A DNA stretch of 41,465 bases from Nocardioides sp. Root240. Its GTDB lineage: Bacteria; Actinomycetota; Actinomycetes; Propionibacteriales; Nocardioidaceae. This document shows positions 8,192 to 15,991 of the stretch, piece after piece (position 1 is the stretch's first letter; each line of letters starts with the position of its first letter). The position numbers were made by a program, and so were the translations under genes. Under the pieces are notes generated by a model. The model had not been told where the DNA came from and did no database searches. It saw nothing but the letters and a program-made list of their open reading frames with translations. The DNA lies in assembly GCF_001428825.1 (NCBI RefSeq), contig NZ_LMIT01000015.1:306489-347953 (forward strand), written 5' to 3'.

Positions 8192-9817
8192 GTGCCCAAG
8201 ATCCTGGAGTTCGACGAGAACGCGCGCCGCGCGCTCGAGCGCGGCGTCGACAAGCTCGCCAACACCGTCAAGGTGACCCTCGGCCCCAAGGGCCGCTACG
8301 TCGTCCTCGACAAGAAGTGGGGCGCCCCGACCATCACGAACGACGGTGTGACCGTCGCTCGTGAGGTCGAGCTGGACGACCCGTTCGAGAACCTCGGTGC
8401 CCAGCTCACCAAGGAGGTCGCGACCAAGACCAACGACGTCGCCGGTGACGGCACGACGACCGCGACCGTGCTCGCGCAGGCGCTGGTCCACGAGGGCCTC
8501 CGCGCCGTCGCGGCCGGCGTGAACCCGATGGGCCTCAAGCGCGGCATGGACGCCGCTGCTGCGGCCGTGAGCGACGCGCTCAAGTCTGCTGCCCGCGAGG
8601 TCGAGGACGAGAAGGACATCGCCTCGGTCGCGACGGTCTCCTCGCGCGACAGCCACATCGGCGAGCTGCTCGCCGAGGCGTTCGGCAAGGTCGGCAAGGA
8701 CGGCGTCATCACCGTCGAGGAGTCCAACACCCCCTCGACCGAGCTCGAGTTCACCGAGGGCATGCAGTTCGACAAGGGCTTCAACTCGGCGTACTTCGTC
8801 ACCGACGCGGAGCGCCAGGAGGCGGTCCTCGACGACCCGTACATCCTGATCAACCAGGGCAAGATCTCGGCGATCGCCGAGCTCCTGCCGCTGCTGGAGA
8901 AGGTCATCCAGACCGGCAAGCCGCTCTTCATCCTCGCCGAGGACGTCGAGGGCGAGGCGCTCTCGACCCTGGTCGTCAACAAGATCCGCGGCACCTTCAC
9001 CGCCGTCGCGGGCAAGGCCCCCGGCTTCGGCGACCGCCGCAAGGCGATCCTGCAGGACATCGCGATCCTGACCGGCGGCACGGTCATCTCGCCCGAGGTC
9101 GGCCTCAAGCTCGACCAGATCGGTCTCGACGAGCTCGGCCAGGCCCGTCGCATCGTGGTGACCAAGGACAACACCACGATCATCGACGGCGCCGGCGACG
9201 AGTCCCAGGTGGCCGGTCGCGTGGAGCAGATCAAGCGCGAGATCGAGGCGTCCGACTCCGACTGGGACACCGAGAAGCTCCAGGAGCGGCTGGCCAAGCT
9301 CTCCGGCGGCGTCGTGGTGATCAAGGTCGGCGCGCACACCGAGGTCGAGCTCAAGGAGAAGAAGCACCGGATCGAGGACGCCGTCTCCGCGACGCGCGCC
9401 GCGATCGAGGAGGGCATCGTCCCCGGCGGTGGCTCGGCCATCATCCACGCCGCGGCGGCGCTCGAGGGCGACCTCGGCCTGAGCGGCGACGAGGCGGTCG
9501 GTGTCCGCATCGTCCGCAAGGCGGTCGACGAGCCGCTGCGCTGGATCGCCGAGAACGGTGGCGAGAACGGCTACGTCGTCACCAACAAGGTCCGCGAGCT
9601 CGGTGTCGGCAACGGCTACAACGCCGCGACCGGCGAGTACGGCGACCTCGTCGCCCAGGGCGTCATCGACCCGGTCAAGGTCACCCGCTCGGCTCTCGCC
9701 AACGCGGTCTCCGTCGCCGGCATGCTCCTCACCACCGAGGTGCTCGTCGTCGACAAGCCCGAGGATGAGGACGAGGCCGACGCCGGCCACGGCCACGGGC
9801 ACGGCCACGGCCACTGA
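8192..9817 (+). CDS. groEL: Chaperonin GroEL, His-rich-tail type (541 aa)
   Basis: This is the ATP-driven double-ring folding chaperonin. Full-length Hsp60 features are present: ATP-binding GPKGR near the N-terminus, the NDGVTVAREVEL and AGDGTTTATVLAQ nucleotide segments, the apical domain in the middle, and the C-terminal equatorial GGGSAIIHA. The tail ends in (GH)n, DAGHGHGHGHGH, instead of the GGM repeat. In actinobacteria with several GroELs, the His-tailed copy is usually the one beside groES (called GroEL1 in mycobacteria), so a second groEL elsewhere in the genome is likely. The GTG start at 8192 has AAGGAG 6 nt upstream. Transcription is expected from the CIRCE-controlled groES promoter. 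Confidence 0.97.
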   Translation: MPKILEFDENARRALERGVDKLANTVKVTLGPKGRYVVLDKKWGAPTITNDGVTVAREVELDDPFENLGAQLTKEVATKTNDVAGDGTTTATVLAQALVHEGLRAVAAGVNPMGLKRGMDAAAAAVSDALKSAAREVEDEKDIASVATVSSRDSHIGELLAEAFGKVGKDGVITVEESNTPSTELEFTEGMQFDKGFNSAYFVTDAERQEAVLDDPYILINQGKISAIAELLPLLEKVIQTGKPLFILAEDVEGEALSTLVVNKIRGTFTAVAGKAPGFGDRRKAILQDIAILTGGTVISPEVGLKLDQIGLDELGQARRIVVTKDNTTIIDGAGDESQVAGRVEQIKREIEASDSDWDTEKLQERLAKLSGGVVVIKVGAHTEVELKEKKHRIEDAVSATRAAIEEGIVPGGGSAIIHAAAALEGDLGLSGDEAVGVRIVRKAVDEPLRWIAENGGENGYVVTNKVRELGVGNGYNAATGEYGDLVAQGVIDPVKVTRSALANAVSVAGMLLTTEVLVVDKPEDEDEADAGHGHGHGHGH

Positions 9818-9839
9818 CCGTCGCTCCTCCTGACGCGAT

Positions 9840-9884
9840 CCGGCCCGTCGTACCGATTCGGTACGGCGGGCCGGTCCGCGTTTT
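9840..9884 (+). terminator. Rho-independent terminator of groESL
   Basis: A 15-bp stem is formed by CCGGCCCGTCGTACC (9840-9854) and GGTACGGCGGGCCGG (9860-9874), with one G-U pair and loop GATTC. TCCGCGTTTT follows. It begins 22 nt after the groEL stop. Confidence 0.88.
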
Positions 9885-9889
9885 GCCAC

Positions 9890-10050
9890 GAGGTGTTGGG
9901 AAAGGGCGGTCGAGGTGTTGGGAAAGGGGGGTCGAGGTCGTAGTTCTGGTCATCGGTGAGCCGGACAGAACCAACACCTCGACGCCCGATACCTCACACC
10001 TCGACGCCCGATACCTCACACCTCGACGCCCGATACCTCACACCTCGACG
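9890..10050 (+). repeat. Facing arrays of 22-bp repeats around a small hairpin
   Basis: On the plus strand, 22-bp units starting GAGGTGTTGGGAAAG lie at 9890 and 9912, with a partial GAGGT at 9934. On the opposite strand, three exact 22-bp units (ACACCTCGACGCCCGATACCTC as read on plus) lie at 9974, 9996 and 10018, with an 11-nt partial at 10040. Read on its own strand, each second-array unit contains GAGGTGT and GAGGTATCGGGCGTC. Registered on GAGGTGT it agrees with the first-array unit at about 15 of 22 positions, so the two arrays appear to be one repeat family in inverted orientation. Between them GTTCTG and CAGAAC form a 6-bp inverted repeat. The element fills the space between the groEL terminator and the YciI-like gene and has no coding signature. 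Confidence 0.88.
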
Positions 10051-10061
10051 GGCGGGGGTGG

Positions 10062-10367
10062 TCAGTCGCGGCCGCGGAGGAAGCTGACCCGCATGGGCCG
10101 CAGCTCCGGCGTCATCAGGCCGGCCTGGACGGCGGGATCGGCGAGCATGATCGCGCGGGCGGCGTCCTCGTCGTCGGCGTCGAAGATCGAGATGCCGGTG
10201 TTGACGTCGCCGAAGGTCGGGCCGGCGAGGACCAGCACGCCGTCCTGCAGCAGCTGGTCGAGGTAGCCGGCGTGCGTCTGCATGATCGCGGCCTCGTCCT
10301 CGGTGATGGTCTCGACGAAGCGTTCGCGCGGCGGATGGATGAAGTAGACCCAGCTCGGCATGGTCAT
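10062..10367 (-). CDS. YciI family protein (101 aa)
   Basis: This is a small single-domain protein of the YCII (dimeric alpha-beta barrel) superfamily. It has the pattern WVYFIHPPRERF, then QTHAGYLDQLLQDGVLVLAGPTFGD with the conserved His, and ends SFLRGRD. Family members include putative enzymes related to muconolactone isomerase-like folds; the reaction is unknown here. The start is ATG at 10367 (MTMPSW) or the second ATG at 10361, and neither has a strong ribosome-binding site. It is divergent from the ACT-GNAT gene, with a 70-bp shared upstream region. Confidence 0.88.
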   Translation of the reverse strand: MTMPSWVYFIHPPRERFVETITEDEAAIMQTHAGYLDQLLQDGVLVLAGPTFGDVNTGISIFDADDEDAARAIMLADPAVQAGLMTPELRPMRVSFLRGRD

Positions 10368-10425
10368 CAGCGTGGCACGTCGCTGGCCGAAACATCGGTG
10401 ATCGCGGCACGTGACCTGTCTCCGG

Positions 10426-10437
10426 CATAGTGGGCCC
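10426..10437 (+). promoter_or_regulatory. Candidate -10 element for a leaderless ACT-GNAT transcript
   Basis: CATAGT at 10426-10431 ends 6 nt before the ATG at 10438. There is no ribosome-binding site. This spacing would place the transcription start at the start codon. Confidence 0.45.
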
Positions 10438-11301
10438 ATGCTGTGGAGAGTGCGTGCCGGACTGCCCGACCGACCCGGTGCGCTCGCCGAGCTGGCCGCC
10501 GCCTGCGGCCGGGCGGGCGTCAACATCCAGACGGTGCAGGTCTTCCCCGACGGGACGACGGTCACCGACGAGCTGGTGCTGCAGGTGCCGCAGGACTGGG
10601 CCCGCGACCAGCTGCTCCAGCTGGTGGCCGGAGCCGGGGGACAGGCGGTGACGGCGGTGCCCGTCACGACGGCCGCGCTGGAGGACCAGCCCACCCGCTA
10701 CGTGCAGGCCGTGCGCGCGATCATCGCCCAGCCGGCGACCTTCCCCGACGTGGCCGCGCACCTCTTCGACGCCGACGTCGCGCCGAGCACGGGGTCCGAG
10801 GACGTGCTCGAGATGGTCGTGGGCGGGTCCGCGACGATCCAGATCCGCCGCGACACCCCGTTCACGGCGACCGAGCGGGCCCGGGCCGCGTCGCTGGCCG
10901 AGCTGGTGGGCGAGGTGCTCGACGCGCAGGCCCCGCCGGCGCCGTACCAACCGGGGGCGGGCTCGCCCGAGTACGTCACCTCGGGTGCGGTGGTCTCGGC
11001 GCTCGCCGGCGGCAAGGTGGCGGGCCGGGCCGAGTTCACCCGGGCCGACGACGACGCGCCGTGGCCGGTGGACCTGTGGGTCGACCCGGCCTGGCACCGC
11101 CGGGGCGTCGGCACGCAGCTCCTCGCCGCGGTCGCGCGGGCGGCCCGCGGCGCTGGGGCGGAGGAGATCGTGCTGACCGCTCCGTCGGACACCAAGGCCG
11201 TGCTGCCGATGGTGCTGGCCGCGGGCATGCGTGGCCGGATCCGGATGGCCGGCGACACGCTCACCGTGCGCATCGCCATCACCGAGCTGCGGGGCTCCTG
11301 A
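10438..11301 (+). CDS. ACT domain-GNAT acetyltransferase fusion protein (287 aa)
   Basis: Residues 1 to about 75 form an ACT domain, a small-molecule, often amino-acid, sensing fold. They begin WRVRAGLPDRPGALAELAAACGRAGVNIQTVQVF. A linker or second partial domain spans about 80-165. The C-terminal part (about 175-285) is a GNAT N-acetyltransferase with the acetyl-CoA loop RRGVGTQLL near residue 222. Ligand-controlled acetylation of a protein or small molecule is the obvious inference; neither ligand nor substrate can be named. The ATG at 10438 places the ACT domain at the extreme N-terminus. An upstream in-frame GTG at 10411 is less likely. Confidence 0.87.
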   Translation: MLWRVRAGLPDRPGALAELAAACGRAGVNIQTVQVFPDGTTVTDELVLQVPQDWARDQLLQLVAGAGGQAVTAVPVTTAALEDQPTRYVQAVRAIIAQPATFPDVAAHLFDADVAPSTGSEDVLEMVVGGSATIQIRRDTPFTATERARAASLAELVGEVLDAQAPPAPYQPGAGSPEYVTSGAVVSALAGGKVAGRAEFTRADDDAPWPVDLWVDPAWHRRGVGTQLLAAVARAARGAGAEEIVLTAPSDTKAVLPMVLAAGMRGRIRMAGDTLTVRIAITELRGS

Positions 11302-11332
11302 CCCGGATCGCAGGCAGTGGTCCCACGGCGCT

Positions 11333-11348
11333 CGTGAAAAGATTCACA
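11333..11348 (+). promoter_or_regulatory. Rex-like redox operator upstream of cydAB
   Basis: CGTGAAAAGATTCACA is an inverted repeat (GTGAA-N4-TTCAC) matching the Streptomyces Rex operator TGTGAACNNNTTCACA at all but two defined positions. It lies about 40-56 nt before the cydA start. Rex represses cyd genes when NADH is low (known in Streptomyces). Confidence 0.75.
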
Positions 11349-11376
11349 AAGTCGTGATCGTGGCGCCGACCCGACG

Positions 11377-11388
11377 TACGTTCGTCGT
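11377..11388 (+). promoter_or_regulatory. Candidate -10 element for a leaderless cydA transcript
   Basis: TACGTT at 11377-11382 ends 6 nt before the GTG start at 11389. No ribosome-binding site is visible. The Rex-like site lies just upstream of where RNA polymerase would bind. Confidence 0.45.
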
Positions 11389-12786
11389 GTGCTGAGCGCC
11401 CACGTCCTCGCCCTGGCCACCGCCGAACCCGCGGGCCTGCTGCCCGCGCGCGAGCAGATGGCCCTGTCCCTCGGGTGGCACATCGTGCTCGCCTGCTTCG
11501 GCGTCGCGTTCCCCGCGATGATCTTCGTGATGCACCTGCGCGGCATCCGTCGCAACGACCCGGTGGCGCTCGGGCTCGCGCAGCGCTGGGCCAAGGTCTC
11601 GGCGGTGCTCTTCGCGATCGGCGCCGTCTCCGGCACCGTGCTCAGCTTCGAGATGGGCGTGCTGTGGCCCGGCCTGATGGGGACGTACGGCGACGTGCTC
11701 GGCCTGCCCTTCGCGTTCGAGGGCCTGGCCTTCTTCCTCGAGGCGATCTTCCTCGGCATCTACCTCTACGGCTGGAACCGGATGCCCCCGAAGCGCCACG
11801 TGCTGATGGTGCTGCCGATGGCGGTCACCGGGATCATCGGTGCCTACTGCGTGCTCGCGGTCAACGCGTGGATGAACGTGCCGACCGGCTTCCGGCTCGT
11901 CGACGGCGAGGTCACCGACGTCGAGCCGTGGAAGGTGCTCTTCAACGGCCACGCCTTCCTGCAGTTCGCGCACATGTGGGTCGGCGCGTACATGCTCACC
12001 GGCTTCAGCGTGGCCGGCGTGTACGCCGTCGGGATGCTCCGCGGCCGGCGCGACGCCCACCACCGGCTGGGCTTCATGGTCCCGTTCGTCTTCGCGTCGA
12101 TCGCCGCCGTCACCCAGCCGTTCGTCGGGCACGTGCTGGGCTTCGGCCTCGACGAGCGCCAGCCGGCCAAGCTGGCGGCGTTCGAGCTCGCCGAGACGAC
12201 CGAGAGCCCCTCGCCGCTGCGGCTGGGCGGGATCCTGGTCGACGGCGAGGTGAAGTACTCGATCGACATCCCCCGCCTCGGCTCGCTGATCGCCATGAAC
12301 TCACCCGACAAGCCCGTGCCCGGCCTCGACACGATCCCCGAGGAGGACCACCCGCCGGTCAACATGACCCATCTGGCCTTCCAGACGATGGTCGGCATCG
12401 GCACCCTGCTCGCCGGCGCGGTCGTGCTGTTCTGGTTCCTGCGCCGCCGCGGCCGGGACCTGCTGGAGAAGCGGTGGTTCCTGCGGTTCGCCGCGATCGC
12501 CGGACCGCTCGCGGTGGTCGCGCTCGAGGCCGGGTGGATCGCGACCGAGGTCGGTCGCCAGCCCTGGATCGTCTACGACGTCATGCGCACCACCGACGCG
12601 GTCGGCGACTACACCGCCAGCCTGTGGTGGCTGCTGGGGACCAGCGTGGTGGTCTACACCGCGATGACGGTGGGCGCGGTCGTCGTGCTGCGCTCGATGG
12701 CCCGGCGCTGGCGCGACGGGGCCGTCGACCTGCCCAGTCCCTACGCCCCGGCGACGGCCACGACCGCCGGGGAGGACCACCGATGA
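11389..12786 (+). CDS. cydA: Cytochrome bd quinol oxidase subunit I (465 aa)
   Basis: This is the haem-bearing subunit of the bd-type terminal oxidase. It oxidises menaquinol and reduces oxygen at high affinity in the cytoplasmic membrane. The N-terminal helix has LGWHIVLACFG with the haem ligand His31. A second His (His195 in FLQFAHMWVGAYMLTGF) corresponds to a haem b558 ligand. GRQPWIVYDVMRT (near residue 388) is the conserved CydA signature. The quinol loop is short, as in Gram-positives. It starts with GTG and has no ribosome-binding site. The stop overlaps the cydB start by 4 nt (ATGA). Rex control is likely from the upstream operator. No cydCD follows here. Confidence 0.96.
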   Translation: MLSAHVLALATAEPAGLLPAREQMALSLGWHIVLACFGVAFPAMIFVMHLRGIRRNDPVALGLAQRWAKVSAVLFAIGAVSGTVLSFEMGVLWPGLMGTYGDVLGLPFAFEGLAFFLEAIFLGIYLYGWNRMPPKRHVLMVLPMAVTGIIGAYCVLAVNAWMNVPTGFRLVDGEVTDVEPWKVLFNGHAFLQFAHMWVGAYMLTGFSVAGVYAVGMLRGRRDAHHRLGFMVPFVFASIAAVTQPFVGHVLGFGLDERQPAKLAAFELAETTESPSPLRLGGILVDGEVKYSIDIPRLGSLIAMNSPDKPVPGLDTIPEEDHPPVNMTHLAFQTMVGIGTLLAGAVVLFWFLRRRGRDLLEKRWFLRFAAIAGPLAVVALEAGWIATEVGRQPWIVYDVMRTTDAVGDYTASLWWLLGTSVVVYTAMTVGAVVVLRSMARRWRDGAVDLPSPYAPATATTAGEDHR

Positions 12787-13790
12787 GCCTCGAGGTGGCG
12801 GTCGCGGCCGCCCTGTTCGTCGGCGTCATCGCCTACGCGGTGCTCGGCGGCGCCGACTTCGGGTCCGGCTTCTTCGACCTGACGGCCGGGAGCAGCCGCC
12901 GCGGGGCCGAGCTGCGCACCCTGGTCGACCACAGCATCGGCCCGGTCTGGGAGGCCAACCACGTCTGGCTGATCTACGTGCTGGTGATCTGGTGGACCGG
13001 GTTCCCCGAGTCCTTCGCCGCCGCGATGTCGACGCTGGTGCTGCCGCTGCTGTTCGCGCTGCTCGGGATCGTGCTGCGCGGCGCCAGCTTCGCCTTCCGC
13101 AAGTACGCCGAGACGCTCGGCCAGGCCCGCCTGTTCGGCATCGTCTTCGCCGCCTCCTCGATCATCACCCCGTTCTTCCTCGGCACCGTCGCCGGCGCGA
13201 TCGCCTCGGGCCGGGTGCCGATGGACGGTGCCGGCGACCGTTGGTCGTCGTGGGTGAACCCGACCTCGCTGTTCGGCGGGCTGATCGCCGTCGGCACCTG
13301 CGCCTTCCTCGCCGGCACCTTCCTCGTCGCCGACGCAGAGCGCAGCGGCAACCACCGCCTGGCGGGGGAGATCCGGGCCCGCGCGCTGGCCGTCGGGCTC
13401 GTCACGGGTGCTCTCGTCTTCGCCGCGCTGCTGCCGATCGACCACGACGCCCCGACTCTTGCTGCTGGGCTCGAGGGCCGGGCGGCGCCGCTCGTGGTGC
13501 TCGCCGCGCTGGCGGGCGTCGCGACGACCTACCTGCTCTGGACCCGGCGGTACGGCGTCGCGCGGATCACCGCCGTGCTCGCCGTCGCCGCGGTCGTGTC
13601 GGGGTGGGGCGTGGGCCAGTACCCGTGGCTGCTCGTCGACGAGGTGACGATCCACGACGCGGCCGGTGCCACGGCGACCCTGCAGGGACTGCTGGTCGCG
13701 GTCGGGCTCGCGGTGGTGGCCGTCGTACCGCCGCTGGCCTACCTGTTCAGGCTCACGCAGTCGGAGGAGTGGACGCGAGCGGATCACTGA
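12783..13790 (+). CDS. cydB: Cytochrome bd quinol oxidase subunit II (335 aa)
   Basis: This is the second integral-membrane subunit of the bd oxidase, with about eight to nine transmembrane helices. The N-terminus (YAVLGGADFGSGFFDL) and GPVWEANHVWLIYVLVIWW are CydB hallmarks. The ATG lies inside the cydA stop (ATGA), so translation is coupled and stoichiometric. The 3' end overlaps the 3' end of the convergent membrane-protein gene by 38 nt, leaving no room for an intergenic terminator. Confidence 0.96.
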   Translation: MSLEVAVAAALFVGVIAYAVLGGADFGSGFFDLTAGSSRRGAELRTLVDHSIGPVWEANHVWLIYVLVIWWTGFPESFAAAMSTLVLPLLFALLGIVLRGASFAFRKYAETLGQARLFGIVFAASSIITPFFLGTVAGAIASGRVPMDGAGDRWSSWVNPTSLFGGLIAVGTCAFLAGTFLVADAERSGNHRLAGEIRARALAVGLVTGALVFAALLPIDHDAPTLAAGLEGRAAPLVVLAALAGVATTYLLWTRRYGVARITAVLAVAAVVSGWGVGQYPWLLVDEVTIHDAAGATATLQGLLVAVGLAVVAVVPPLAYLFRLTQSEEWTRADH

Positions 13791-14460
13791 CCGCCCCTAC
13801 CGCCACCAGCCCGACGACGACGAGCGTCAACGGCTGCGCGACCAGCATGGTCAGGACGTAACAGGCCCACAGGACCCCGCCGGCGGCACTCTCCTCCGCG
13901 AGGGGCACCAGTGCGTCGACGACAAACAGGGCGAGCAGCAGTGCCGGCAGGACGCCGACCACGGCGAGCCGGCGGCGTCCGACCCTGAAAAGCAGGACCG
14001 CAACCCCGACCAGCCACGCGGCGAGGAGATGGCTCGCCATCGGCAGCAGCGCCTGGGTGCCGATCATGTGAGTGCTGAGGTAGGCGGACTCGGCCCAGCC
14101 GCGGTCCATGCCCTCGATGTAGCCGATGGTGCCGTGCGAAGTGTGACGGATGATCCCTGCGAACAGGTAGCTTGCGCCCGCGACCACTGCCAAGGTGGTG
14201 ACCGTCAGCAAGCCCAGGCCGAGCTCGGTGCGTCGGCCCACTGCCTGCGCGAAGCCGAGCGCGGCCACGATCAGGGCCAGTCCACCCACGACGAGCGCGA
14301 ATCCGGCCAGGCCGTAGCGGTACGCCGAGTCGTCGAGGAAGCGCAGGCCGTCGGTCGCGTTGTCCGTGTCTCCGCGCGCGGTCCCGACGAGCTCGATCAG
14401 CGGGGCCGCCCCGAGCATGGCTCCGGCGATGACCGCCGCGGCGCCAGGCGCCTTGTCCAT
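13753..14460 (-). CDS. Integral membrane protein of unknown function (235 aa)
   Basis: About six or seven hydrophobic helices are visible. The N-terminal one contains AAAVIAGAMLGAAPLIEL. An extracytoplasmic loop lies around residues 27-47 (GTARGDTDNATDGLRFLDD), and the C-terminal tail is short and polar. There is no recognised family motif. It is 33 nt downstream of zwf on the same strand, so the two may be co-transcribed, but nothing in the sequence ties it to glucose-6-phosphate metabolism. Its last 38 nt overlap the end of cydB on the opposite strand. Confidence 0.8.
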   Translation of the reverse strand: MDKAPGAAAVIAGAMLGAAPLIELVGTARGDTDNATDGLRFLDDSAYRYGLAGFALVVGGLALIVAALGFAQAVGRRTELGLGLLTVTTLAVVAGASYLFAGIIRHTSHGTIGYIEGMDRGWAESAYLSTHMIGTQALLPMASHLLAAWLVGVAVLLFRVGRRRLAVVGVLPALLLALFVVDALVPLAEESAAGGVLWACYVLTMLVAQPLTLVVVGLVAVGAVSDPLASTPPTA

Positions 14461-14493
14461 GCTTCGATCGTCGCAGACCTGCGCCCGAGCGCG

Positions 14494-15933
14494 CTAGGAG
14501 TGGTTGCCCAGCCGCCACCCACCGATGGGCAGGTCGAGCGCGGCGGCGGGGCCCCACGTGCCGGCGGCGTAGGTCTGCGTCGGCGGTCGCCGGTCCAGCA
14601 CGGGCTGGAAGATCTCCCAGAGCCGGTCGACCTCCTCCGCGCTGATGAACAGCGTCCGGTCGCCGCGCATCACGTCGAGCAGCAGGCGCTCGTAGGCCTC
14701 CAGCGGGTCCGCCCCCGGTACGTCGCACACCAGGTCGAGCCGGAACACGCCCTCGACCAGCGCCATGTCGGGCCCCGGCCGCTTGGCGCGCACGTCGATG
14801 GCGACGCGGGGCTGGTCGGCCAGCTCGATCACGAGCTCGTTGGGCTCCGGGACACCACCGTCCTCGGGCTTGAGCCAGCGGTGGCGGGGGTCGCGGAAGC
14901 GGACGGTGATCGTGCGGCGGCCGTCGGCCATCGCCTTGCCGGTGCGCAGGTAGAAGGGCACGTCGCGCCAGCGGTCGTTGTCGATCCAGACCTCGGCGGC
15001 GACGAAGGTCTCGACCGTCGAGTCCTCCGCGACGTCGGGCTCGGACCGGTAGCCGTCGTACTGGCCGAAGACGACGCGCTCGGGGTCGATCGGGCGCACC
15101 GCCGAGAAGGTGGCCGTCTTGGCGGCGCGGATGGCCGAGGCGCGGAAGGCGTGCGGGTCCTCGAGAGCGACGAAGCCGAGCAGCTGCGCGAGGTGGGTGG
15201 TGACCATGTCGCGCAGGCAGCCGGTGCCTTCGTAGAAGCTGCCGCGGCCCTCGACCGTGAGCTTCTCGGGGACGTCGATCTGCACCGACTCGATGGAGTG
15301 GCGGTTCCACGCGGGCTCGAACAGGCCGTTGGCGAAGCGCAGGGCGAGGATGTTCTGCACCGCCTCCTTGCCGAGGAAGTGGTCGATCCGGAACACCTGG
15401 TCGTCCGCGAACGCGGTCCCCAGGACCGCCTGCAGCTCGCGGGCGGTGGCGAGGTCGGTGCCGAACGGCTTCTCGGCGACCAGCCGCGACCGGGTCACGA
15501 GGTCCTCGCGGTCGAGCATCCCCACCATGCCCTTCACGGCACCCGGCGGGACCGAGAGGTACAACAGGCGTCGTACGTCGCCCAGCAGGCAGCCACCGCA
15601 CTCGGCGAGCAGCTGGTCCTCGGCCTCCCGCACCGCCTCGCCGAGCGCGCGACCGTCGTCGGCCGAGGACGCGACGAAGCGGATCCGCTCGAGCAGGCGC
15701 TCGGCCACGGCGGTGTCGAGGTCGCCGACGAACTCGGTCAACGCGTCCCGCACGTGGGTGCGGAACTCCTCGTCGGAGCCGGGGGAGTGGCGCCCGCTCC
15801 CGATCACCGCGAAGTGGTCGGGCAACCGACCGGCCGCGGCCAGTCGGTAGAGGCCGGGGAACAGCTTGCGGGCGGCGAGGTCGCCGGTCGCGCCGAACAG
15901 GACGAGGACGTGCGGGGGCAGCTCGTTGCTCAC
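14494..15933 (-). CDS. zwf: Glucose-6-phosphate dehydrogenase (479 aa)
   Basis: This enzyme oxidises glucose 6-phosphate to 6-phosphogluconolactone, producing NADPH for the oxidative pentose phosphate pathway. It has the N-terminal dinucleotide motif FGATGDLAARK, the substrate loop VAEKPFGTD, and the active-site signature RIDHFLGKE with its catalytic His. Its length is normal. The GTG start is preceded by GGGAGG with an 8-nt spacer, and a TTGACT in the zwf-guaB gap could be its -35 element. It is not clustered with opcA, pgl, tal or tkt as the main actinobacterial zwf usually is, so it may be a second copy. It is divergent from guaB. Confidence 0.95.
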   Translation of the reverse strand: MSNELPPHVLVLFGATGDLAARKLFPGLYRLAAAGRLPDHFAVIGSGRHSPGSDEEFRTHVRDALTEFVGDLDTAVAERLLERIRFVASSADDGRALGEAVREAEDQLLAECGGCLLGDVRRLLYLSVPPGAVKGMVGMLDREDLVTRSRLVAEKPFGTDLATARELQAVLGTAFADDQVFRIDHFLGKEAVQNILALRFANGLFEPAWNRHSIESVQIDVPEKLTVEGRGSFYEGTGCLRDMVTTHLAQLLGFVALEDPHAFRASAIRAAKTATFSAVRPIDPERVVFGQYDGYRSEPDVAEDSTVETFVAAEVWIDNDRWRDVPFYLRTGKAMADGRRTITVRFRDPRHRWLKPEDGGVPEPNELVIELADQPRVAIDVRAKRPGPDMALVEGVFRLDLVCDVPGADPLEAYERLLLDVMRGDRTLFISAEEVDRLWEIFQPVLDRRPPTQTYAAGTWGPAAALDLPIGGWRLGNHS

Positions 15934-15979
15934 GTTCCCAGCCTCCCGGGCCAGTCAAGGGGTGAGCCCGATCACGCAC

Positions 15980-15991
15980 TACGATGGTTGG
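15980..15991 (+). promoter_or_regulatory. Candidate -10 element for a leaderless guaB transcript
   Basis: TACGAT at 15980-15985 ends 6 nt before the GTG at 15992, which has no usable ribosome-binding site. The -35 region is weak. Confidence 0.5.

Noticed and set aside
9974..10050. Possible CRISPR array (three exact short repeats)
   Set aside because: The 22-bp units are contiguous with no spacers, and no cas genes are present, so it is a tandem repeat.
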